Shown here: in pieces, positions 45,703 through 55,399 of the stretch
Layout of the letters: each line of letters begins with the position of its first letter
Numbering within the stretch: position 1 is the first letter of the stretch
DNA from: Mariniphaga sediminis
Lineage (GTDB): Bacteria > Bacteroidota > Bacteroidia > Bacteroidales > Prolixibacteraceae
NCBI RefSeq assembly: GCF_003573545.1
Contig: NZ_QWET01000010.1
Span: 1 to 64,000, forward strand
Direction: 5' to 3'
DNA: 64,000 nucleotides
Notes under the pieces: generated by a model
The model's database searches: none
The model's input: only the letters and a program-made list of their open reading frames with translations
Told to the model about the DNA's origin: nothing
Position numbers and translations under genes: made by a program

Positions 45703-46893
45703 TTATATTTTTTCCCGAAACACTATGGCAGTGCCATTTACCTCTACCTCCACTTTATTGGTTGCTTTTATAATATCAAGTATCTGGGTTATATTTCCGT
45801 ACCGGTCAAGACTTCCACTGAAATATAAATCCTTTACCGATGGATTCATATAAAAAACGTCGGCAGAGTACCAACGGGTCAAGGTTGTCATGATATCTTC
45901 AAGGCGCATGTTGTAAAAAATGAATTCCCCGTCTTTCCATGATGTAAACAGAGCTACATTCACTTTTTCAACTTCAATGATCCCATCCTCCAGTGTAAAA
46001 ATGGCCTGTTCTTCAGGCTCAATCAAACGCCCTTCACTGGATTTTCCGGATGCGCCTACTTTTACCTTTCCTTCCACGAGTGTGGTAATTACTTTGTCCA
46101 TATTCTCGTAGGCATTAACATTAAAAGTAGTTCCTACTACCTCCACATCTACTCCGCCTGTCTTTACAATAAATGGTGAACCGGAACGGGTAACTTCGAA
46201 ATAGGCTTCACCAATAAGCTCTACTTCCCGCGTTCCCTCACCAAACTGAACCGGATATCTGAATTCACTCATTGCATTCAGGAAAACCCGCGTGCCGTCA
46301 GAAAGGACCAGATCATATTCAGCCCCTCTGGGAATTCGAATTGTATTAAAAAGTGGCCGGACGGCTTCACTTACATTTTTCTGGCCGGTATAATCCAGGT
46401 TTCTTTCGGCCTTATGAATGACTGTTCCGTCCTTTTCCCGTATTTCTGTCTCACCGGGTGTATCTAAAATAACTGACCGTCCATCGTCCAACTGTAAAAT
46501 GGCCTTACTGGAGCCGGGATTAATCTCTGCAACCTGCTGATGGGTCTCTGTTTGTTCAGGTATTTGCCGGGAAACAAAAAAGTAAACACCGCTGCCAATC
46601 AATAACGGAATTAATATGGAAGCGGCTACCCTGAAAATTTTTTGAATAATGGCACGTCTCCCTTTTTGTTGAATGGTTGCATATATAAATTGCCATGACG
46701 GATTTTGATCTGCCTCATGGGAATGTACCCAGGATTTAAACTTTCCGGTTCTTTTTATTTCCTCCATTAATTTCCGGTTGCTTTTATCGTCATTGAGCCA
46801 GGTAGTCAATTCCTCTTTTTCTTCCGACGATAACCCTCCCAACATCTCTTTTGCAATGAGACCGGCTATTTTTTTATAAAGGTAGTCATGCAT
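45703..46893 (-). CDS. FecR-family anti-sigma factor
   Basis: A 396-residue inner-membrane regulator. The cytoplasmic N-terminus (about 1-85) would hold the ECF sigma factor. One transmembrane helix lies at about 88-107 (AASILIPLLIGSGVYFFV). The periplasmic FecR domain follows (IRIPRGAEYDLVLSDGTRVFLNAMS, FIVKTGGVDVEVVGTTFNVNAY). The C-terminal DUF4974-type domain (EFIFYNMRLEDIMTTLTRWY) meets the STN domain of SusC1. It lies 107 bp after the sigma gene and just before susC1, the standard order for substrate-induced glycan loci. Confidence 0.94.
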   Translation of the reverse strand: MHDYLYKKIAGLIAKEMLGGLSSEEKEELTTWLNDDKSNRKLMEEIKRTGKFKSWVHSHEADQNPSWQFIYATIQQKGRRAIIQKIFRVAASILIPLLIGSGVYFFVSRQIPEQTETHQQVAEINPGSSKAILQLDDGRSVILDTPGETEIREKDGTVIHKAERNLDYTGQKNVSEAVRPLFNTIRIPRGAEYDLVLSDGTRVFLNAMSEFRYPVQFGEGTREVELIGEAYFEVTRSGSPFIVKTGGVDVEVVGTTFNVNAYENMDKVITTLVEGKVKVGASGKSSEGRLIEPEEQAIFTLEDGIIEVEKVNVALFTSWKDGEFIFYNMRLEDIMTTLTRWYSADVFYMNPSVKDLYFSGSLDRYGNITQILDIIKATNKVEVEVNGTAIVFREKI

Positions 46894-47000
46894 AAAAAAA
46901 AATCATAAATAAAATCTACTCATTAAGTATAGCACATAAAACGAAAAACCGGGTGACAAGAAAAAGGCATTAAAAAAAAGTTTTTGCTATCCTCCTGCAA

Positions 47001-47558
47001 TCAGGATTCAAACAGTTCAGCATAAAACAGCATAAAAAAATGGAAAGAAACCCCCTTCAATTTGGCTCGCAATGTTTTAAATGCCCTTGATTTTAAGGTT
47101 TTAATCGTATTTACTGAGACGTCCAGTTGCTTTGCAATTTCGGGATTTTTCATTCCGTCAAGGGTAAATTCAATAACCCTTTTCTCTTGTGGTGAAAGTG
47201 TTTTAATTGCATCGTAAATTAACCGGTACGTTTCGTTTTCGATAACAAAATCACGATATGAAAAGGAAGGTTCAGCGTGTTCTGGTTTGTCAATATTTTT
47301 TGAATGGTTATCCCGCAGGTAATTCAGACTTCGGTTTTTTACAAATTTGAAAAGATACGACTTCGCTGAACGTAAGGAACGTATGTCTTTCTTTTTTTCC
47401 CAAAGAAGAATAAACGCCTCCTGAACAATATCGTTTGCAGCTTCTTCATCTTTCAGAATTTTATTGGCAAAAAAACACAAGGCAGGATAAAAACCCTCAA
47501 AAAAATACCTGAAAGCCGCCGTATCTCCCTTTTGTATTTGTATATAGTTAGGTTCCAT
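47001..47558 (-). CDS. ECF RNA polymerase sigma factor (FecI-like)
   Basis: A 185-residue ECF sigma factor of the Bacteroidota type. Region 2 lies at about 25-90 (FANKILKDEEAANDIVQEAF, LWEKKKDI). Region 4 lies at about 125-175 (LSPQEKRVIEFTLDGMKNPEIAKQL, VNTIKTLKSRAF). It would direct transcription of susC1 and the following genes when FecR releases it. A -7-like element, TATTTTTG, lies on the minus strand at 47576-47583, so the leader would be short. It is the first gene of the glycan locus in the direction of transcription. Confidence 0.94.
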   Translation of the reverse strand: MEPNYIQIQKGDTAAFRYFFEGFYPALCFFANKILKDEEAANDIVQEAFILLWEKKKDIRSLRSAKSYLFKFVKNRSLNYLRDNHSKNIDKPEHAEPSFSYRDFVIENETYRLIYDAIKTLSPQEKRVIEFTLDGMKNPEIAKQLDVSVNTIKTLKSRAFKTLRAKLKGVSFHFFMLFYAELFES

Positions 47559-47575
47559 AAGTTCCTTTACCCCGT

Positions 47576-47583
47576 CAAAAATA
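47576..47583 (-). promoter_or_regulatory. Candidate promoter -7 element of the sigma/FecR operon
   Basis: On the minus strand TATTTTTG fits TAnnTTTG and lies 17 bp before the sigma-factor ATG. No good TTTG -33 box was found, only T-rich sequence at the right distance. Confidence 0.35.
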
Positions 47584-47808
47584 GGCCTATTTTTTTTATT
47601 CTCTTCGAAAAAATAAAAAAGAAATGCCCCTAACCTAATTGAAAGATGGAAAGAAAGGAATCCGGCAGCAAATATCCGGATATCCCTACCGGAAAATCGA
47701 GCTTAATTATCTTCCTTCGCCGAGGCGCTTTTGCACTGTGTAATCCATCAAAAGACTCTATTGCAATTATTGATTTCCCAAAAGCATTCTTTGCAAAAAA
47801 ATTATTGC

Positions 47809-50748
47809 CTACGTAAACAATGATTCGATTTCTTCCCTGGTGATCTTCTGCAACGGATTGTTGGAGTTGATGAATGTGTCGGCCAGAGAACTTTTGCGCT
47901 CCTGAAGTTGCCGGATCTTTTCCTCTATGGAATTTTGTGTGATAAACCGGTAAACAAACACATGCTTATTTTGCCCTATTCGGTGGGCGCGGCTGACAGC
48001 CTGGTTCTCAGATGCCGGATTCCACCACGGGTCAATGATGAACACATAATCAGCGCCCGTGAGGTTCAACCCTACCCCGCCCGCCTTTAGCGAAATCAGG
48101 AAAATCCGGTTTTCCGGATCATCCTGAAACTGACGGATAATTTCCCCGCGATTTTTTGTCTGACCAGTAAGCATGCTGTATTTCCAGTTTTCCTTTTCAA
48201 TTCTACCCCTCATTAACTCCAGATGTTTAACAAACGAGGAAAAGACCAACACCTTATGCTTTTCTGCCACCACATTTTCAAGCATCCGGAATAATTCTTC
48301 AAACTTACCCGATTCACCTTCTTCTATGTCTTCAACAAGTCTCGGATGATTGGCCAGTTGCCGCAACCGGGTGAGTCCCCGCAGAATTATCATGCCCGAG
48401 TTTTTCACCCCTTCTTCTTCGATCCCTTCCAAAATGGAATTTCGAATAATAGATTTTTCTGTTTCGTATGTTTGCTGCTGATTCTCATTCATTTCGCAAA
48501 TCACAACCTGCTCCATTAACGGGGGCAGGTCTTTGGCCACCTCTTCTTTGGTACGCCGCAACACAAACGGCCGGATTAACACCTGCAACTTTTCCCTTTG
48601 CTCTTTGCTGTTATGTTTTTCAATGGGCGTAATAAAATAGCGTTGAAAAGATGCCAGGTTTCCCAGGATGCCCTTATTCAAAAAATTCATTTGCGCCCAC
48701 AAATCTGACAACGAATTTTCGATGGGTGTGCCGGTTAGCGCCAGTCGATGCTCCCCCTGCAGTTTCATAACTGCCTTGTAAGTTTTCGACATGGGATTCT
48801 TCACATATTGGCTTTCATCCAAAATGAGGTAAAAAAATTTAAACCCGGCCAACGTTTCCACATCGTTCCGCACGGTACCGTAGGTGGTAAGAATAATATC
48901 AAAAAACGAGGCCGCCCGGTTCAAATCACCCTTTGTTTTACGCAATTGTCCCACATGTTTATATACCTTTAGGGAAGGAGTAAATTTTTTTATTTCATTC
49001 TCCCAGTTATGCACCAGCGAAGTAGGCAGTACAATCAAACTGGCGAGCTGTTCTTTTCCACCGGAAACTGATCTATCAAAAAGCTCCAGCTGACCATCCT
49101 TTCCCGTATTGTTAACCGAAGAAAAAGCGGGTCGTTCCGGATGTTTCTTTTTCAACAGTAATGCCAGTGTTTGCAAGGTTTTTCCCAGTCCCATATCATC
49201 GGCCAGACAGCCGCCAAAACCATTCTTTTGCAGGCCGAACATCCATCGGAAACCCTCTTTTTGATAGTTTCGTAATTGGGCATTTAGTCCGTCAGGAAGT
49301 GTCACATTTTGAACGTCACCCGATAGCTGTTGAAACCTTTTTAAAATGGAATCATCGCCTGGGGGCAAAATCTGCTGAAGCAGGGCATAATGGTGCCTGT
49401 CAAACTGCAACTTATCTCCCCTGCTTTTGGCAAACGGTATCAGGTTTTTGTAACGGGCAAACCACTCTTCCGGAATTACGGCAACTTCCCCGTTAGGAAG
49501 CTCAAACTCACGAATGTCGTTCAGGATATAACTTTTTAACCGGACAAACGGGAAACTGAATTCGCCAAAAGTAACCATTGCATACACATCGAACCAGTCG
49601 CCGGATACGTTGGTTTTTACCTCCAGACGCTGTTCTCCGGTAAAGTAATTTTTTTCGAGCTTCCCCTGCTCCACAAGAATTCCCTTTTCTTCGAGCCAAC
49701 TTTTATTTTCATTCAGCCAGTTTACCAAAAAGTACAGGGCACTGGCCCGCTCACACAAATCAATATTTTTAATGGAAAAATATCCGTCTTTCTCTTTCAG
49801 ACCAATAACAGAAAGGTGATCAAAAACCGTTTTTTCCCACTCAAAATCCCTTTTAATTTTTTTAAACAGAAAGGTATTCCCCGTTTTCTGAAACTGAACC
49901 GCTACCTCCCGGTCTGCATTGAACAGGAATTCCTCATCACCATATCGGAAATGCAACACAAAACAAGGTTCAAGCTTCAGGTTATTATCAAGGGTGAGTA
50001 CGGCACTTTTTTCCACATTACCTTCCAACAACTGAAACCCTTCTGCTTTAACATCGAAATCACGTATTGTTTTTCGTACAAACCCGGCATAATATTTTTC
50101 CTCCATGGAAGCCGGAACCGAAACAAATTCTTTGCTGAAAAATGGCGTCAGTCTTTTAGCGTCCAGCTTTTCAAATACGATGAGTTGATTACGGGAAACC
50201 AGCATACACGGATTACCGGAAATAATCCGGATATTCCGGTTTAGTAAAGGAATCTCCTTTTCACCCAAAAAAATATCCAGGTGGTATCGTGTTTCTGAAG
50301 AATCGCGTTCAAAATAAAAAACCGGACGGGCAAACCATGGCGGTACTTCTATTTCATCTTCATCGTAAAGGTTGGCATATTTTACTTCCTTGTTTAGCAG
50401 GCGCACAGGACTTAGCATCAGAATACGGGCTACTTCGAACATACACCGTTCTATAAAAGGAGAAATGTTTTTCTGAAACCAAACCGGTTCCAGGTTTGCG
50501 TAAAATTCCGCAACATTTTTTGCCCTTGAAAACCGCTTTACCAAACGTTCATCGCTATACTTGTCAATCCATTCTACCAGCTCCTTTTCATAAGGCCTGA
50601 CCTCCATTCCGGCATTTTTTAGTTCAAAGGGTTTAACCACTTTTTCTGCAGAATAAAATTTATCTTTTTTATGTATGAGATAAGGCTGGAAAACATTTCC
50701 CCAAAAACGATGTTCTGTTAAAACGATAACAAATTCAGTTTCGCCCAT
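47809..50748 (-). CDS. SNF2-family DNA-dependent ATPase/helicase
   Basis: A 979-residue cytoplasmic protein. The last ~480 residues form the two-lobed SWI2/SNF2 motor. Motif I is LADDMGLGKTLQTLALL, motif II is DESQ in LILDESQYVKNP, and motif III is LALTGTPIENSLSDLW. Motif V is KAGGVGLNLTGADYVF, and motif VI is QAVSRAHRIGQNKHVFVYRF. The N-terminal half has no motif I recognise and no zinc-finger cysteines. Bacterial SNF2 proteins remodel protein-DNA or transcription complexes and some serve in phage defence, but no partner defence genes lie nearby. It is a single gene with a candidate promoter at 50782-50789. Confidence 0.92.
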   Translation of the reverse strand: MGETEFVIVLTEHRFWGNVFQPYLIHKKDKFYSAEKVVKPFELKNAGMEVRPYEKELVEWIDKYSDERLVKRFSRAKNVAEFYANLEPVWFQKNISPFIERCMFEVARILMLSPVRLLNKEVKYANLYDEDEIEVPPWFARPVFYFERDSSETRYHLDIFLGEKEIPLLNRNIRIISGNPCMLVSRNQLIVFEKLDAKRLTPFFSKEFVSVPASMEEKYYAGFVRKTIRDFDVKAEGFQLLEGNVEKSAVLTLDNNLKLEPCFVLHFRYGDEEFLFNADREVAVQFQKTGNTFLFKKIKRDFEWEKTVFDHLSVIGLKEKDGYFSIKNIDLCERASALYFLVNWLNENKSWLEEKGILVEQGKLEKNYFTGEQRLEVKTNVSGDWFDVYAMVTFGEFSFPFVRLKSYILNDIREFELPNGEVAVIPEEWFARYKNLIPFAKSRGDKLQFDRHHYALLQQILPPGDDSILKRFQQLSGDVQNVTLPDGLNAQLRNYQKEGFRWMFGLQKNGFGGCLADDMGLGKTLQTLALLLKKKHPERPAFSSVNNTGKDGQLELFDRSVSGGKEQLASLIVLPTSLVHNWENEIKKFTPSLKVYKHVGQLRKTKGDLNRAASFFDIILTTYGTVRNDVETLAGFKFFYLILDESQYVKNPMSKTYKAVMKLQGEHRLALTGTPIENSLSDLWAQMNFLNKGILGNLASFQRYFITPIEKHNSKEQREKLQVLIRPFVLRRTKEEVAKDLPPLMEQVVICEMNENQQQTYETEKSIIRNSILEGIEEEGVKNSGMIILRGLTRLRQLANHPRLVEDIEEGESGKFEELFRMLENVVAEKHKVLVFSSFVKHLELMRGRIEKENWKYSMLTGQTKNRGEIIRQFQDDPENRIFLISLKAGGVGLNLTGADYVFIIDPWWNPASENQAVSRAHRIGQNKHVFVYRFITQNSIEEKIRQLQERKSSLADTFINSNNPLQKITREEIESLFT

Positions 50749-51258
50749 TGTCGATTAAAAAGAGTTATAAAAAAAGAACCCCAAATATACAGAGGGAAGG
50801 GCAAACCGGAAAGAAAAAAGAGATGTAATGCAAAGCAAACTTGTTCTTGTGCTAAAATTAAATACTGAGCCGTTGCAGTTTTTTTACAGCAAAGGTTTTG
50901 TTCGTTGCAACCGGGGAAGTAACAAATTATATTCCTTACAATTATGAGACAAACAGGACATAAATGCGTAACAAGACACGCAAATCAGAATAGCTATAAT
51001 CACTATTTTATTCCACGATATTAAAAAATTAAACGGACAGAATTCAGATGAAAAACGTGATGATTCATTTAGTTCAAAGTAGTTAACCTATCCAGAGGAA
51101 AAGCCCACCATAATTATTAAATTACGATAAAAATTACCGTGACATTCAAAAAAACGCCTGAGGCGAATACACAAAAATTCGGTGATGGTAATTATAAACC
51201 GGATTACCAAAGCCGTTCAAATAAAGCAGTAATACATTAAAAACAGAAAATAAGAATA
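50749..51258. other. Divergent intergenic region between SNF2 gene and desaturase 1
   Basis: About 510 bp without a gene. It serves two divergent genes. The minus-strand candidate promoter at 50782-50789 faces the SNF2 gene. Toward desaturase 1 there is a TAGTT...TAGTT direct repeat of 10-bp period (about 51070-51084), overlapping AAAGTAGTTA at 51076-51085. The same 10-mer precedes the LytTR gene. Confidence 0.5.
50782..50789 (-). promoter_or_regulatory. Candidate promoter -7 element of the SNF2 gene
   Basis: On the minus strand TATATTTG exactly fits TAnnTTTG, 33 bp before the ATG at 50748. A TTTG upstream is closer than the usual 19-21 nt, so the -33 element is unclear. Confidence 0.45.
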
Positions 51259-52392
51259 ATGAAAAACATTAGGTACTCAAAGCGCCAACTCGATTTTACA
51301 ACTGATTTAAGAAACTCAGTAAATGAATATTTCAGTAAAAACAACATACAACCCCACGGGAACTGGAAAATTTATATAAAAACTGTTTTTATGACTCTTT
51401 TATACCTTGGACCCTGGATACTACTTATTTCAGGATTGGTGTCTTCCGTATTCTTGGTAATGGCATGCTGGATTGCTATGGGGCTTGGAATGTCGGGGTT
51501 GGGTATGGCTACTATGCACGATGCCAATCACGGTTCTTTTTCCAAAAACCAAAAGGTGAACCGATTTTTTGGAAATTCGCTGTACCTGCTTGGCGGATTT
51601 CCGCCTAACTGGCGCTATCAGCACAACACACTTCACCACGGATTTACGAATATTGAAGGGCATGATGAAGATATTGCGCCTCCAGGAATTTTAAGGTTTT
51701 CACCTCATCGTCCACTAAAGAAGATGCATCGCTACCAACATATTTATGCCTGGTTCTTTTACAGTTTAATGACCATCTCATGGATTATTGCTACAGATTT
51801 TATCCGTATAAAAAGATACAAGGGAATGGGAGCAAAACTTGGCAGCCGCGGTTTCAACAAATTATTTGTTGATCTCATTCTTTCAAAAGTTGTTTATTAC
51901 AGCATCTTTCTTGTCGTTCCGTTACTAACAGTTCCCGTTGCATGGTACTGGATACTTTCCGGTTTTTTACTGATGCATTTTACCAGCGGACTGATGTTAA
52001 GTACTATTTTCCAAACAGCACATGTAGTCCCGACTTCAGAATATCCGGTTCCGGATGGAAATGGCGAACTCGATAATAACTGGACTATCCATCAGTTATA
52101 CACTACATGTGATTATTCTCCCAAAAGTGTTATTTTCTCCTGGCTGGTTGGGGGCCTCAACTACCAGGTAGAACATCATCTGTTTCCTTACATCAGCCAC
52201 ATACATTACAAGGATATTTCGAAGATTGTACAAACCAAAGCCCGGGAATACGGCCTGCCGTATCATGTAAATAAAAGTTTTGCCGCTGCAGTATGGCAAC
52301 ACATCAAAATGCTAAAGTTACTCGGAAAGGAACAAATAGCTGTTAACACATCTTTTAATGCTGCCAAGGGAAATAAAGCAATGGCTGTTTAG
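51259..52392 (+). CDS. Membrane fatty-acid desaturase 1
   Basis: A 377-residue integral-membrane di-iron desaturase. The three histidine boxes are HDANHGS (box 1), HNTLHHGFTNIEGHDED (box 2) and QVEHHLFPYISHIHY (box 3, QxxHH as in front-end/delta-5/6-type desaturases). Several hydrophobic helices surround them (VFMTLLYLGPWILLISGLV). It introduces double bonds into acyl chains and so raises membrane fluidity. It is highly similar along its whole length to the second desaturase at 55400-56536. No cytochrome b5 domain is present, so ferredoxin or another donor is needed. A transcription terminator follows at 52447-52486. Confidence 0.92.
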   Translation: MKNIRYSKRQLDFTTDLRNSVNEYFSKNNIQPHGNWKIYIKTVFMTLLYLGPWILLISGLVSSVFLVMACWIAMGLGMSGLGMATMHDANHGSFSKNQKVNRFFGNSLYLLGGFPPNWRYQHNTLHHGFTNIEGHDEDIAPPGILRFSPHRPLKKMHRYQHIYAWFFYSLMTISWIIATDFIRIKRYKGMGAKLGSRGFNKLFVDLILSKVVYYSIFLVVPLLTVPVAWYWILSGFLLMHFTSGLMLSTIFQTAHVVPTSEYPVPDGNGELDNNWTIHQLYTTCDYSPKSVIFSWLVGGLNYQVEHHLFPYISHIHYKDISKIVQTKAREYGLPYHVNKSFAAAVWQHIKMLKLLGKEQIAVNTSFNAAKGNKAMAV

Positions 52393-52446
52393 AAATAATC
52401 CACACTTATTAAGTTACTTTTAATGTATTAGAATTGTCCGGGAATA

Positions 52447-52486
52447 AAAAAAACCGCAATACAATGCATCGTATTACGGTTTTTTT
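52447..52486 (+). terminator. Intrinsic terminator after desaturase 1
   Basis: An A-run and CCGCAATAC pair with GTATTACGG and a T-run around an 8-nt loop, with one C-A mismatch. A long T-tract follows on the plus strand, and an A-tract on the other side could make it bidirectional. It lies about 55 bp after the desaturase stop. Confidence 0.8.
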
Positions 52487-52840
52487 GTTTTCTATCCGTG
52501 ACCCCAACCGGAAAAATATGGATCTTTTGAGTGAAGACAATGGTACTATTTTAAAGTTTATACAGAACAAGGCACATAAAAAGAAACTTAAATGGTAATA
52601 ATTATACTTGTCGTAATTTTCCCTGAGATTAAACAATTAAGCACATAGAATTTTGATAAAAAAACCTGATGATTACTTGAATTTAAAGTAGTTATTTACT
52701 TAACTTTAAATTGTTTTACTTTTTCGGGAAAGTTTATAAAAAAAGTAAAGTTTTCAGGATTAACTGTTTTTATGTAATATTAGCGTCCATAGAATGACGC
52801 AGGAACTATAATAAATTCTGATTTTAATCAATACTGAAGA
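52487..52840. other. Upstream region of the LytTR regulator gene
   Basis: About 350 bp without a gene. AATTTAAAGT (52680-52689) and ACTTTAAATT (52703-52712) form a perfect 10-bp inverted repeat with a 13-nt spacer. Within it AAAGTAGTTA (52685-52694) repeats the motif upstream of desaturase 1. This may be the binding site of the LytTR regulator itself. Confidence 0.4.
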
Positions 52841-53686
52841 ATGTCAAACGATACTATAAATCAATTCATTAATCTCTCAAAAAAGTATTTTAAGATTTAC
52901 CTGGGAATCAGCATTTCTGTTTTCCTGTTTATCCTGTTTTTTCAACCTTTTCCATCACATAAATTCGAATTTGAGAATAAAAATTTATTTACTGCGGGGT
53001 ACGGTTTAATAATTTTTGTTATTCAGGTAATAGTACAAATTATTTTTCAGCGCCACCTTCTTCGCAACAATACAGATGAAGAATATAATCCACTACTGAA
53101 TTTACTTTATTACTTTTTACAGATTGCTTTAACCAGCGTTGCTTTTGTTTTTTATATCCGGTATGTTGGAAATACAATCATTACATTTAATATTGTTTTG
53201 CGTGTTGTTGTTATCAGCCTGAGTGTGCCAGTTACCGTGCATTTGAAAAATACTCTTTTATTGATGCACGGGAAATATAAAAAACAATTGGAAGATAACA
53301 GGCTGATGCAGGATAAACTAAAACAATTCTCAGAGAGTTATGCAAATAAGTTTATCGAATTAGATTCTGAGAATGAATCGGATAATATCAGGTTACAGGT
53401 ATCAGAAATTATTTTTGTAAAATCAGCCGATAATTATGTAGAAGTGGGTTTCCGCGATAATGAAGTTTTTCGAAAAAAAATGGTTAGAAATACTTTGAAG
53501 AATATTGAAAAACAACTGAAGGAATTTAACAATTTTGTGCGGACACACCGTTCAAGTATTGTCAATATTCAGTACATCGATAAGTTAAATAAAAACTTTA
53601 ATACCTATTGGTTAACCCTTGTTGATACAAAAGAGATAATTCCTGTTTCCCGCCAGTATTTAATGACTGTAAAGGACTTGTTATAG
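52841..53686 (+). CDS. Membrane-bound LytTR-family transcription regulator
   Basis: A 281-residue protein. Four hydrophobic helices at about residues 17-35, 47-67, 85-105 and 112-132 form an N-terminal membrane domain, followed by a short coiled linker (KYKKQLEDNRLMQDKLKQF). The C-terminal ~100 residues are a LytTR DNA-binding domain (IIFVKSADNYVEVGF, FVRTHRSSIVNIQYIDKL, IIPVSRQYL). It lacks a receiver domain, so the membrane part is the likely sensor. Its neighbours are two desaturases and a radical SAM enzyme, which suggests that it senses membrane state or lipid and controls them. It ends 157 bp before the radical SAM gene. Confidence 0.88.
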   Translation: MSNDTINQFINLSKKYFKIYLGISISVFLFILFFQPFPSHKFEFENKNLFTAGYGLIIFVIQVIVQIIFQRHLLRNNTDEEYNPLLNLLYYFLQIALTSVAFVFYIRYVGNTIITFNIVLRVVVISLSVPVTVHLKNTLLLMHGKYKKQLEDNRLMQDKLKQFSESYANKFIELDSENESDNIRLQVSEIIFVKSADNYVEVGFRDNEVFRKKMVRNTLKNIEKQLKEFNNFVRTHRSSIVNIQYIDKLNKNFNTYWLTLVDTKEIIPVSRQYLMTVKDLL

Positions 53687-53843
53687 GTACCAGGGGCGAA
53701 TGGTATTCACCATTATATTTTAGCATTCATCTTTAAAAATCATTTTTTATCCCTAAAAATTTTTGTTAATCCCTTTCATTTTATTTCGGCAAAATCGTGA
53801 TGTATTTTTAGGTCATTAAATATTCAGTTACAAATTGTAAAAA

Positions 53844-55343
53844 ATGAAAATACTGATGATATATCCGAAATACCCCGATACTTACTGGAGTTTTACGCAT
53901 GCATTAAAGTTTATTTCCAGGAAAGCTGCCGTGCCTCCTTTGGGATTACTCACGGTTTCGGCGATGTTGCCTGAAAGCTGGCAGAAAAGGTTGGTCGACT
54001 TAAATGTTGAGGAGCTTAAAAACGAAGAGTTGAAATGGGCGGATTATGTTTTTCTAAGCAGCATGTATGTTCAAAAAAAATCGGTCGCCGAAGTTTTACA
54101 TCGATGTAAAGATCATGATGTAAAGGTGATTGCCGGAGGGCCGTTATTTACGCAGGACTACAACAATTATCCTCAAATCGACCATTTCATTTTAAACGAA
54201 GCAGAAATTACACTCCCCCTGTTTTTATCCGATTTACAAAATGGTTCCCCGCTAAAAAGAATTTACCAGACAGAAGAATATGCCGATTTATCGCTTTCTC
54301 CGGTTCCTGATTTTTACTTATTGAATCTGAAAGCCTATGCTTCAATGAGCCTTCAGATTTCGAGGGGATGTCCTTTTTCGTGTGATTTCTGTGAAATTAC
54401 AGCATTACTTGGCCGTAAGGTAAGAATGAAAAGCAAAGAACAAGTGCTAAACGAGTTGGATACATTATTTCGGTTGAAATGGCGAGGGGCGGTATCCGTA
54501 GTGGATGACAATTTTATCGGAAATAAAAAAGTCATAAAAAATGAGTTGCTCCCTTCCATGATAAATTGGATGAAAATGCATAAACATCCGTTTAACTTCA
54601 ACGCACAAACATCGATAAACCTTGCCGACGACGACACATTATTAACGATGATGCGTGAAGCAGGATTCACTTCTACGTTTATAGGAATTGAAACTCCGGT
54701 TGAAGAATCTTTACAGAGTTGCCACAAAATGCAAAATGAAAACCGGGATTTACTGGGAAATGTAAAACAAATTCAAAGAGCAGGATTGCAGGTTTCCGGT
54801 GGGTTTATTGTAGGTTTCGACAGCGATACTTCCACTGTATTTCAGCGGCAAATCGATTTTATTCAGAAAAGCGGAATTGTGTCGGCAATGGTAGGATTGC
54901 TCAATGCTCCAAAGAATACAAGACTATACAAACAAATGGAAGAAGAAAACAGGCTGACTGTTGATGCAACCGGAAGTAATACTGACTTTACAATGAACTT
55001 TGTACCCAAAATGGATTACCAGAAATTGCAGGAGGGATACCGACATATCATAAACAATATTTATAAAGAAAAGCCCTATTACAAACGCATCCGGGAATTA
55101 TTCCGGAATTATAACCCGGTAAAAATTGGTAAAAGCAACATAGATTTTACCCGGATAAGGGCGTTTATAAAATCCTTTTTCGTACTTGGCCTCTTGAATA
55201 AAGGCAGGTTTGAATACTGGAAGTTTATAGTCTGGACATTAATAAATAAACCAAAACTTTTTATAGAGGCAATTACTTTTGCAGTGTACGGTTATCATTT
55301 CAGAACCGTTTACGGACTTAGACAAGTCCGGCGCAAATATTAA
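53844..55343 (+). CDS. B12-binding-type radical SAM protein (DUF4070-like)
   Basis: A 499-residue cytoplasmic protein. The N-terminal ~150 residues resemble a cobalamin-binding Rossmann domain (VIAGGPLFTQDYN) but lack the DxHxxG motif. The radical SAM core has CPFSCDFC with Cys at about residues 176, 180 and 183 for the [4Fe-4S] cluster. Later blocks include GAVSVVDDNFIGNKK and FIGIETPVEES. The C-terminal region fits DUF4070. Relatives modify lipids such as hopanoids. With desaturases on both sides, a role in altering a membrane lipid is likely. The reaction is unknown. The second desaturase follows after 56 bp and is probably cotranscribed. Confidence 0.87.
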   Translation: MKILMIYPKYPDTYWSFTHALKFISRKAAVPPLGLLTVSAMLPESWQKRLVDLNVEELKNEELKWADYVFLSSMYVQKKSVAEVLHRCKDHDVKVIAGGPLFTQDYNNYPQIDHFILNEAEITLPLFLSDLQNGSPLKRIYQTEEYADLSLSPVPDFYLLNLKAYASMSLQISRGCPFSCDFCEITALLGRKVRMKSKEQVLNELDTLFRLKWRGAVSVVDDNFIGNKKVIKNELLPSMINWMKMHKHPFNFNAQTSINLADDDTLLTMMREAGFTSTFIGIETPVEESLQSCHKMQNENRDLLGNVKQIQRAGLQVSGGFIVGFDSDTSTVFQRQIDFIQKSGIVSAMVGLLNAPKNTRLYKQMEEENRLTVDATGSNTDFTMNFVPKMDYQKLQEGYRHIINNIYKEKPYYKRIRELFRNYNPVKIGKSNIDFTRIRAFIKSFFVLGLLNKGRFEYWKFIVWTLINKPKLFIEAITFAVYGYHFRTVYGLRQVRRKY

Positions 55344-55399
55344 ATCAGCAGACAAAATCACCCCGATATTTATATACAATAACATTGAAAATTAGAAAG

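Noticed and set aside
47809-50748. Possible phage-defence system based on the SNF2 helicase
   Set aside because: Defence loci with SNF2 proteins also carry nuclease, methylase or PLD genes next to them. None is adjacent here, and the PLD-like miniproteins are 26 kb away in a glycan operon.
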